Source of the DNA: Chrysomallon squamiferum
Taxonomy: Eukaryota > Mollusca > Gastropoda > Neomphalida > Peltospiridae
Assembly: GCA_012295275.1 (NCBI GenBank)
Contig: CM022669.1
Location: forward strand, 7,879,989 to 7,919,988
Direction of reading: 5' to 3'
Length of the DNA: 40,000 bases
The notes under the pieces were generated by a model that did not search any database, was not told the origin of the DNA, and worked only from the letters and a program-made list of their open reading frames with translations. Shown here piece after piece: positions 26,651-38,063 of this stretch (the stretch's first letter is position 1; every line of letters starts with the position of its first letter). Made by a program: the position numbers and the translations under genes.

Positions 26651-29600
26651 GTACATGTATAGTCAAGCAGCTTATCACTGACATACATTATAATTTTGTT
26701 TGTTTTTGGCAGGTCATTACTGTGAACAACAGACTCAGGATCCATCCCCCTGTCCTGCTGGTACTTTCAACAATCAAACCATGGCAACCAGCCTGTCTGA
26801 CTGCCAAACATGTTTGCCTGGATACTCATGTGACACACCTGGCTTAGCTTTCCCTTCAGGTACTTTATTATCAACTGAAGTCTACTTCAGTTAACAGTGA
26901 GGTAGAAATAGAAGTATTATATGTAATGATAGAAAAGATAAGGAAAATTTTAATATTTTTTGCCGTTTTCAGCTTTATTGAAAATATTTGATTGACATTA
27001 ACTTGTTACAACATGTTTCATTACATTCAGTCTGTTTAATTTTAATGAAATAATTTATTGTTTTCACACCAGGTCTGTGCAATGCTGGCTTCTACTGTAC
27101 TGGGGGATCTAATTCTTCCATGCCTCCTCAAATCTCAGCAACTGGAGGTCCCTGCCCTGCAGGCACATACTGTACAGAGGGTTCAAGCCAGCCTGTTCCC
27201 TGTCCCAAAGGATCCTACAACACACTGGAACAGCAAAGTAACTGTACCGAATGCCCAGAAGGCTATTTCTGTGAGGATGGAGCAACTAGCAAAACAGAAT
27301 GTCCAAAAGGTTAGACAATAAAAATTAATTAACTTGGTCTTACTGCATCTTATGGAATATGAGCATGAAAAAATAAATATTAAATTGTGAACCAGTCCTT
27401 GGTTATCTATACATATAATTGGGATTTTCTTAATTCTTGTTTTAATTGCTTTAAAATAAATAAATAATAGCATTTGTGTTGGTTAGCTTTCTAAGGTTAA
27501 ATATTACTTTTTCTTTAAATATGGAAGCCTAATATAATAAAGAAAAGAGAAATAGAAGAATAAAAAAAAAATAGTGAATATTACTTTTCTATTTTTAGGT
27601 TACTATTGTCCTCCAAAGACTGAGTTTGCTCATCAATATCCTTGTCCTAATGGCACCTATAACAATGAAACCAAGGCAACAACAAATGCAGCATGTCAAC
27701 TGTGTACACCAGGGTATTATTGTCCTAGTTCAGGCATGACAGAACCTGCAGGTATTTGCAGTGGAGGATGGTACTGTACTTTGGGGTCTTGGTCAGATAA
27801 ACCTTCAGTCCTAGGTAATGATACTGGAAGTTCTTGTTCTTGTCCAGCACAGAGCATTGGTGGCAAGTGTGAACCAGGAATGTATTGTCCACCAGGAACA
27901 GACCATCCTTTGAACTGTCTTCCTGGTCACTACTGTGACTCTAGTGGATTGGCTAATGTGACAGGAGAATGTTATGCTGGATATTACTGTAGTGGAACTT
28001 CCACCTTACCCAACCCTGTCAATGAGACATTTGGTGATGTTTGTCCCAAAGGTCACTATTGTCCTCAGGGAAGCCCTTCAGCAATACCATGCAATGAAGG
28101 ATTCTACAACAACTGGTTTGGAAGTTACAATATCACCAGTTGCCTGCCTTGTACAGCTGGCAAATACTGTTCAGGACAAGGACGTGCTTTGCCTAATGAT
28201 GACTGTGATGTAGGATGGTTCTGTCCAGAAGGAATGATTCTCCCTCAGCCTCCAGGCAACCAGTGTCTGCCTGGACATGAATGTCCTCGAGGAAGTGCTA
28301 CTCAAAGTCCATGTCCTTCAGGGAGTTATCAGCCTCTTTCAGGACAAGGATCATGTTTAGAATGTCAGGCTGGAACTTACTGTGACCAGAATGAAGCTAT
28401 CAGTGAACAGCAAAGTGGAGAGAATGCTACTTCACATGGTGTTGTCATACCAAAGGTCTGTCCAGCTGGTTTCTACTGTCCAAATGGAACAAGAACAGCT
28501 AGAGAAAATCCTTGTCCTTTGGGCACATTTAGCAACACGTCTGGATTGGAGAGTGTAACTCAATGTCGAGACTGCCTTGCTGGATTTTACTGTGAAGCAG
28601 AAAACATCACTGAACCAACAGGAGAGTGTTTTGCAGGATATTATTGTGTATTAAAGTCCAATTCACCAACACCAGTCCTATCAGCAACAGGTGGTCCATG
28701 TCCTCAGGGCAGCTACTGTGTACAGGGCTCATCAAACCCAATACCATGTCCAAAAGGAACATTTGGTGATCGTGACAAACTTCCTTCTGAGTCAGACTGT
28801 ACTCTTTGTCCACCAGGCGAGTTTTGTGCTCAGTCAGGACTTCTAGCTCCCAATGGATCTTGTCTTGCAGGTTACTACTGTTCAAATGCATCAGAACAGG
28901 CTAATCCCATTGGCCAGACTTACGGAGATCAGTGTCCATCTGGATATTACTGTCCTGAGAAAAGCTATCAGCCTATAGCTTGTCCTGCTGGAACATACCA
29001 ACCTGATATTCAACGAACCAATCTTTCAGACTGTCTGCCATGTGATCCAGGAAAGTACTGCAACTCAACTGGGGCAGGGTCTGTCACTGGTGACTGTTCT
29101 GAAGGATTTTACTGTATAAGAGGATCCAGCACCCCTACCCCACTTGATGGCATCACTGGTAACATCTGCCCTGCAGGCTCCTTCTGCCCACTGGGTTCAT
29201 CATACCACACATTCTGTCCAAACTCGACCTACACCAACCATACTGGTTCTGCAGCTTGCTACGATTGTCCTGAAGGTCACTACTGCACCAACCGTGACCA
29301 TGCTGCCCCTTGTCTCCCAGGCTACTACTGTCCTTACAAGACAGGAGCGGATCTACAGATGTGTCCAGCAGGAACGTACAACCCCAACTACGGTATCAGC
29401 AACATCAGTCAGTGTACACAATGTGATGGTGGAAAGTTCTGTCTGACTCCAGGACAGTCGGCTGTCAGTGGTGATTGTGCTGCTGGCTACTACTGCAAAA
29501 CAGGTATGTTTTATATTTTCATTGATGCTTTAATAGTCTGATACTGAATTTGGTGACCATATTCTTCTTTTAACATTTATTTGACTTTGCTCTTGCAACA

Positions 29601-31735
29601 GTAGTTTCTTTACCACAGAAAAATGTAATTAATGTGGATTAACAACAGTGTCAGTGTCAGTTTCCATATTTATTTATTACTTCATACAAAATTGATGTCA
29701 TAAATATATATTATTATTATTATTAAATTTTAAAATTGCTAACAATTACTCACAAAGATTTGTTTGTTTGTTTCTTTACTTTATTATTTAAGCCATTCTT
29801 TAATTTGTCATGTGAACGTCTAAGACTCACACAAAACGTTTTTCCTACTCTCAGTGAAATCAGTAATATAAATTTTCATTACTTACCTGCCTATCAGTAC
29901 AACTCTATTTATTTTTCAGGTGTCAACTCAGACACACCATCAGGAGGTCATACAGGTGATGGTGGACAGTGTCCACTTGGATTCTACTGTCCTGTAGGTA
30001 CTGCTGACCCAAAGCCTTGTCCAGCAGGTAGCTTCAGGTGAGCAGATTTTATTTCTGCAAACCAAATATTCATTGTTTGCTCCCAGCTGCCTTAAAAATA
30101 ACTAAACTGACTTTCTGAAGCTGCTATTTGAATTAAGGCAGAGATTTTTTATTAGAAACAAAAAAAGAAAGACATCTCCTGCATTCATTAAATTTTATTC
30201 TCTTTATTATTTTGTTTTGCATCTTTCCAGTGATAACATGGGTCAGGCAAACTGCACACTGTGTCCTGCAGGATACTACTGTACTGAAAATTCAACCGAC
30301 TTCAACCAGAACTGGTGTCTGCCAGGCTACTACTGTCCTTCTGGTACTTCTGATAAATACCAGTATCCTTGTCCTAGAGGATCCTACAATCCTGTGAATG
30401 GCAGTGATGGCCCCGAGGACTGCCTAGCTTGTCCACCAGGACAGTACTGTGAAAGTAAGTAGATCTGTGTGTTATACAGAATCTGACAGACAGGCAGACA
30501 AACAGACACTCAACCAAAAACAGACTAACTTTGAAACAAACAGATAACCAGAATTATATTTATGCTTTTCATTCCACATACTCAGATAGTCAAAACCTTT
30601 GACACAGACTTTCACACATGCATGCATTCATAGATATTTACATAACACACTCATAATGCACTCACATGTATTCTGTCCTTCATTCTGGCAGATAGAAATA
30701 TATATATTTTTAATAACTCAAACAAATATCTATTGCTTTTTGAAAGATTTCTTCAGTTTAAATTCTGGACCTAATAAATATTATTAGCATTTTAATTGGG
30801 TTTTTAATTAATATTTTATCTGTTTATAACAGCTGATGGGATGGACCAAACCTTCAGGTAACTGCACACCTGGCTGGTATTGTACAGGTGGGTCTTACCT
30901 GGCTGAACCATTCACCACTGACAATGCTACATCTCTGTCTGACTGCACCTGCCCACTAGCCAACTACACAGGTGGGAAGTGCTGGCCTGGTACGTACTGT
31001 CCTGGTGGGGCCACTTATCCCATTATCTGTGATGGTGGATCTTACTGCAAGAACTATGGACTGTCAGCTCCAGAGGGTCTGTGTGATGCTGGGTTAGTTT
31101 ATTGTTATATTTTATTTTAGATAGCAGACTATACCTCACTGCTTTGTTACATAATCCATGCTGGATCAGTCTTAGGTAGGGTTTTTATCCCATTCAAGCA
31201 GAGGCTCCATGGTTGGTAATTAATGATCATCAAATTAGCTTTTCTTTCTGTGTGAAAATGATTATACAAGAAAAATGTAGTGAAAGACACTAAATCAGAT
31301 ACATTCAGTGTATGATATCTGAAAGCTGTAGTGAATTGATGAAGTAGATCTTCATTGTGTTGTTAAGCAAAAAGAAACTTTTTTCACATTTGTAAAATAT
31401 TTTTGATACAACAGCTACTACTGTCATGGTGGTGCTACACAACCAGATCCACCAAGCAGCATCTGTCCTGTTGGTCACTACTGCCCACAAGGTTCAACCA
31501 CAGCTACCCCATGTCCTTCGGGCTCAATGTCCAACACCACAGGCAACACCAACTTGACAGACTGCAACCCATGCACTGCAGGGTACTACTGTGATGGACT
31601 AACAGTGGGTACAACAGGTCAGTAAATGATTTATTCAGTTTATTTTTAAAATAAAATAAATATATAAGTAACATTAATTGTCTGTATAGATGACTGTGTG
31701 TATTTGTATGTGGGTGTAATATTGGGCGAGTGAGT

Positions 31736-31783
<48 letters not shown>

Positions 31784-34498
31784 GTGTGTGTGGATATGGA
31801 TATGGATATGGATGAGTGGGTGTCTGTCAGTATTTCTGGGTTTGTGTTCTTGTATTAAAATATGGCTTAGTTATTTAAGTAATACATACATTACTTTTAG
31901 TTATCTTACATTTGTTATACTGCATGATCTTTACCAGACACTGATAATACACTATATCACAGCACTTTGTGTAAGTTGTAGTAGATTAGATCACATTATA
32001 TTACATTACATTACATAATTCATACATATTAAAACATTATATATTTAGTATGTGTATGTGTTTACAGGACCCTGCAGTCCTGGATACTACTGCCCTGCTG
32101 GTCAAACAACATCCACACCACCCGACTACAACTGTACAATTGGACACTACTGTCCTGGACAGACTGGAGCCCCTCTTCTTTGTCCACCAGGAAAATACCA
32201 GGATGAGAGAGCACAAACATCCTGCAAAGACTGCCCATCAGGAAGGTAATTTGACATTATAATGATATATATCAAGAAGTGTATCCACTGTACCTTTTGG
32301 TTTTGTTAACAGAAGTTATTTCTTTATACAAAAACTAATTTCATCCATCCATCCACTTGTCCATAGAATCAACCATCATACATCCATAAATTCATTAATT
32401 TTTCTGTTTTTCAATACTTATCTGTCCATTTATTTCTCTATTTCTTCCATCTGTCCATCCATCCATCCATCCATGTATTTGTTATATTTGTATATTCAGA
32501 TACTGTGATCCTGCAGAGGTAGCTACAACAACAGGAAATGCTGATGCTGGTGTCACTGTCCCTGCAGACTGTCCTGCAGGATACTACTGTCTAGTTAATA
32601 CTGGTGTCAAGACAATGTATCCTTGCCCTGTTGGTACCTATAGCAACCAGACCCAACTACAGAGACCAGACGATTGTACTGCCTGTAGTGCAGGTTTCTA
32701 CTGTGGATCAGCTGGTAAGATTATATTCTACTTTATATGGATTATCAGACAGTTCTTAAATTATTTAGAATATGAGTTACATTTTACTTGTAATAGCTGT
32801 AATATAATTGTCAACATATATTTTGTATAGATTAACTAGTATGGTAATTATTTGCTGTACAGCTTGATTTTAATTTATAGCAAATTATTTTAATAATATT
32901 TTATTTTTCTAATTTTATTTTATTTTGTTTTACTCTAGGTCTGACAGAACCCACTGGTATGTGTGATGCAGGATTTGTCTGTGTCTCTGGGGCAAACTCT
33001 TCCAGGCCCACAGATGGGACAACCGGCCAAGTGTGTGGACCAGGACTCTACTGTCCAGTGGGGTCCAAACAAGGTGTTAAATGTCCAGCAGGAACATTCA
33101 GTGACAAAACAGGACTAGAAAATGTCACAGAGTGTCAGCCATGTCTTCCAGGAATGTACTGCAATGTGGAAGGTAAAAGCATATTCTTGTTTCAAATTAA
33201 ATATATTTTATTGTTAATAATGATCATGATAATGATAATGATATTTAATAAAGTTATTTTTGATTCTTAAATTTGAATTAAAAGAATAAATGTAATAGCA
33301 AATCTCAAGTGAACTCTGTTTAAACTGATTTTCATTATTATTATTATTAACATCATCATCATCATCTGATCTGAAATTTTGTTTATTTGTATACCTAATA
33401 ATAATTGCTTATAAATTTTGATAATTTTATTTTACATTATAGTACAAATTGTTACAATGTATTGATTACATTAAAAATACAGCTTAAAATATTGTAACTT
33501 TATTTTACATTATAGTACACTGTTTAATAATGTACTTGTTTCAGTTAGAAAACAAAACAAAAATACAACTTATAACTGTGTTCTATTTCTTTACAGGATT
33601 GGTATCTGTGTCAGGCAATTGTACTGAAGGTCACTACTGTACCCTGGGCTCCACTGAACCAAATCCAATTGGTCAGTCTTATGGCGACTACTGTGTCGCT
33701 GGTCACTACTGCCCAGTGGGCACTGCAGACCCTGTGCCCTGTCCTCGAGGAACATACTTGCCAGATACTGGTCGCTCAGTGGTCAGTGATTGTTTGGACT
33801 GTCCAGGAGGGAAATACTGTGGTAGCGAGGGACTCACAAACTTTACAGGTCAGTAATAATGTGAAATAAATGAATAAATTGAATAAATAAATAAATAAAT
33901 AATAAAGTTATGTCCATCTGTCTCAGTATCTCTGTTTCTTTCTATCTGCCTACTTTTATTTCAGATAAATAAACTCATTCATGTTACCTGCTCATATTCA
34001 TATAGAAGTAAACATATAGATTGGAACTGGATAAAACAGATCACCATATAAACTATATTACATTAACAGAATACATTTTTTTTTAAATAAATAAATAAAT
34101 AAAATAAAATTTCTTTATCATTATTTAGGTGAATGTAGTCCCGGATATTACTGTGAAGGAAAATCAGAAACAGCCACACCCACTGATGGTACAACTGGTG
34201 ATGTGTGTCCTGTGGGAACGTACTGCCCTGGAGGAAATGCCCAACCTTTGCCTTGTGAAGATGGTGAGAATTGTTTTTAACATTGTTTAACACTGTTATA
34301 TTCTTCTAGATATGGATAAACAACATTGTTTAACATTGTTCTTGTTTTAAATTATTATTTATTTTTTTATTTTTATATGTTAATATAGCAGAATAATTTT
34401 AAAATATTTATTTAAAAAATAATAATAATAAAAAAAATTAAAATAAAAAAGGTAATGAAAAAGAAAAGGAACAGATTTAAAAAAAAAATAGAAACCGA

Positions 34499-34543
<45 letters not shown>

Positions 34544-35413
34544 TAAATTAATAAATAAATAAATAAATAAATAAATGAACAAAGGTACAAATAAATAGAC
34601 TCCCTAAGTGTTTGCTGTGAAGTTTGTTTTATTTGTTTGTATATGTTGTTTCGTTTTCATTGAGGTCTCACCAACAATACCATAAAATAATATATTTATA
34701 TATTCCTGTTTTAATTTACCTACTGTTCTTGCATTCTTCATTTACGCAAAATCAAATCAAACTGCTCTTCATTAAAGGAACATACATGAACCACACCCAG
34801 GCCAGTTCCTGTGACATCTGCCCACCTCGCTATTACTGTGTAAACAAAAATGTTCCTGACCCTTGTCCAAAAGGTCGATACTGTCCAAGCAACACTGGTT
34901 TCAACCAGTCACTGTGTCCAGCTGGTTCATACAGCCCTGTGGAGCTGCTGATGGAGGAGTCTGAGTGTGTCCTCTGTGATGGAGGGTTTTACTGTGAAAG
35001 TGTGGGTCAGGTTAACACTACAGGACCATGTGCTGCAGGATATTATTGTCAGGTCGGAGTAAACACAGCTGCAGCCTAGCAACAACAACACAGGATCTGG
35101 AGGTTAGTTTTAGTCATAAAGAACATATTTACGGTCAATTTGTTTATGCTGATATGGCATCCATGTGTATTTGAAATTTGTTAAATGTATCTGTAAGTGA
35201 TTACATGTCAGTGGTTGTTTTTGTTTTTGTTTTTTTTTAATTTATAATTATTAGTGTTAATATTATTGCTATTTCTGTTGTTGTTATAATTATTATTTAT
35301 TTCTATTATTATTATTTCTATCATCATAATCATCATGATCATTATTATTATTATTTCTATCATCACCATCATCATCATCATCATCATCATCATCATTATT
35401 ATTATTATTATTA

Positions 35414-35453
<40 letters not shown>

Positions 35454-38021
35454 TTTCTTCAGGTGGATGTCCAGTAGGTCACTACTGTCCTGAAGGGACC
35501 TCTGATCCAATCAGTTGTCCAGCTGGGACCTACGCTGTCAACACCCATCAATCAGCATGCACTGTCTGTGAGGCAGGCTACTACTGTCTGTCCAACTCAT
35601 CCACTTACATAAACACTCCTTGTCCAACAGGTAAAATAGCTTAGTTGTTTACAAAAGTCAGAGAAAAATTTTTCAAAAAATTTAAAATAGTGTTTAAATA
35701 AAATTGGTGAATTGTTGAGTACTTTAGTACTGTGTTTTTGTTATCATCAGCAGCATTATAATTTTGAAATGTTTATATAATTATAATTCACTAGTAATTG
35801 TTTCTTGTTAAGTAACTTTTTAATTTTTTATTTTAAATTTCATTTTATTATATTATACACGGTATTTATTTATTTTTTTATTTTTTTATTTATTTTATTT
35901 TTTTTTATTTTATTTTTTTTTTTTTTTTTTATTTTATTTTGTTTTATTTTATTTTCTAATTTTTTTTTTTTTTTTTTTTCTGTCAGGTGCATACTGCCCT
36001 GCTGGTACAAGATTTGCCTAGACAGTCTGAGTGTCCTGCAGGAACTTACAACAACCGAACTAATGGAGATAACATGTACAGTTGTCTCCCCTGTCCAGGT
36101 GAATTGTTTATTAAATAATTTGTTTGAAATTACTTGTTTAATCTCTTGACACCAGAAAAAAGGAGAGAGTATTTTATTCTTAAACTTTATTATTAGTAAA
36201 GATTGAAATGTAATAAAAATATTTATCACAATAAAGTATATGGTACAGGTACTGTATTTCAGCTCTTTGTTTCTTTTACCACACACATACATGATAAACA
36301 TATTACTCAATTATTTATCTATACATTTTTGTAGGAGGCAAGTATTGTGAAGGAGCTGGGCTGGCAGTTCCTACAGGAGACTGTGCTGCAGGCTGGTTTT
36401 GTTCTGGTGGTGCATTCACAGATAAACCGTCACCACTGGTGAATGACTCCAGCGAATACAGCGTCAACTCAACATGTCCCATCTACGCCCGCAACTACAC
36501 AGGAGGAATATGTGTGCCAGGTTAGAAACATTTTCTGATACTTCTTAAATTTTATAAAATAATATTTTAAAAAATATTTTAAAACTATTTTGCTTCAAAT
36601 GCATGAAAAATGTTTTTAAAGATTTATAAAATATAATTCAAGTAATTTATTTAATCATTTTGTATAAAGATTGTTTTGTTTTGTTAATTTCCAGGAAACT
36701 ATTGTCCAATTGGATCTGATCGTCAAGTGCCCTGCCCCCTAGGAAAATACTGTGCCAGCCACGCCCTGCCAGCCCCCACTGGTGACTGCCAAGCTGGCTA
36801 TTTCTGTAATGGCAGTGCAATAGCCCCAGACCCTGTCAAGTGTTCAAAGGGACATTACTGTGTAGAGGGCACCACTGTAGAAGAACCATGTCCTCCAGGA
36901 ACATATGCAGGTATAATTTAATTTTGTTATTTTCATATAATAATAATAATAACATGACAATGTTATGGTTATTACTATCAGCATCATCATATTATTGTTA
37001 CTGTACAATTATTAATACAATTATGTAATAAAAGTATATGAAAATCAATATTATTATTTCTGCTGTATTCATATTTTACTCTATTGTATGGTTGCTGCAA
37101 GTACCACTGTTACTACTACTATTACTACTATTATTACTGCTACTGCCATTACTACTACTATTGAGACTACTATTACAACCACTGCTGCTGCAACTCTTAC
37201 TAAATCAATTAATTTTATTTGACAGACCGAGAAGGAAACACAAACATCTCAGAATGCCAGGTATGTACTGCTGGTTACTACTGCCAGGAACACGGTCTTG
37301 TCACACCCAGTGGACCCTGTGATGCAGGATATTACTGCCCTGGAGGTCAGGATGCACCACGCCCAACTCAACACCCATGCAGCCCAGGTCATTTCTGTCT
37401 GCAAGGCAGTGCGAATGAATCAGTTTGTCCGGCAGGGACTTACCAACCTCAGTCTAAGCAGAGTGATTGTGTCAACTGTACTGCTGGCTCATATTGTAGT
37501 CCTTTTGGTGAGTTATGTCCCTTGATGTATTCTGAACTTCACAGCTGTGTATAAAGTCTTCTCTTTCACTGTATTGATCTCTCTATCTCACACACACAAA
37601 AACACATTGATATATATATATACATAAAAAAACATTCATTATTAGTAACCATCAATATATTTTTTCCCAGTTTAATTCAAACAAATTACAGTTAAAGAGA
37701 TTTTAAAAGAATAACAACACACACACTAAAACTGTTTTATCTTTTTGCAAATGAAAGCTGTTTCTACTCCTACCATCTGCCCTGCCGGTTCGTACTGCCC
37801 TGAGAACACTAGATACAGTACAGAGTTTCTGTGTCCACCAGGAACTTACAGCAACAAGACTGGTTTAGCAACAATTTCACAGTGTGCTCCATGCAGTCCG
37901 GGATACTACTGTGCTGGTGAAGGTAAGTAGTACCATCTCCTTTCCATGCAATACAGGATACTACTGTCTGTTCAACAGTTTATTATTATTATTATTTTAA
38001 TAATAATAATAATTATTATTA

Positions 38022-38063
<42 letters not shown>

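Larger units (their letters stand above)
23395..27765 (+). repeat. Super-repeat copy 2 (~699 residues, exons 26-33)
   Basis: From GWYCIRGAWSDKP in exon 26 to GWYCTLGSWSDKP in exon 33. Same order as copy 1, including SGLANVTG, the variable DGTIQNNTVC segment, GHVWQSCPVGTFS and CPxGYFCEDGATS before the next marker. Confidence 0.87.
27766..30871 (+). repeat. Super-repeat copy 3 (~706 residues, exons 33-36)
   Basis: From GWYCTLGSWSDKP in exon 33 to GWYCTGGSYLAEP in exon 36. Compared with copies 1-2 it has an extra module before CYDC (GQTYGDQC...) and lacks one after it, so total length is kept. Confidence 0.85.
30872..36390 (+). repeat. Super-repeat copy 4 (~699 residues, exons 36-46)
   Basis: From GWYCTGGSYLAEP to GWFCSGGAFTDKP in exon 46, counted after allowing for the frame breaks. 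It has the copy-3 arrangement with QSYGDYCVAGHYCPVGT and DGTTGDVCPVGTYCP, but is split by many introns. Confidence 0.83.

Noticed and set aside
30455-30832. Non-canonical GT-AC intron that would keep the frame between exons 35 and 36
   Set aside because: GT-AC is very rare and the donor is an ordinary GTAAGT. A one-base indel in a G run is simpler and restores a known junction sequence.
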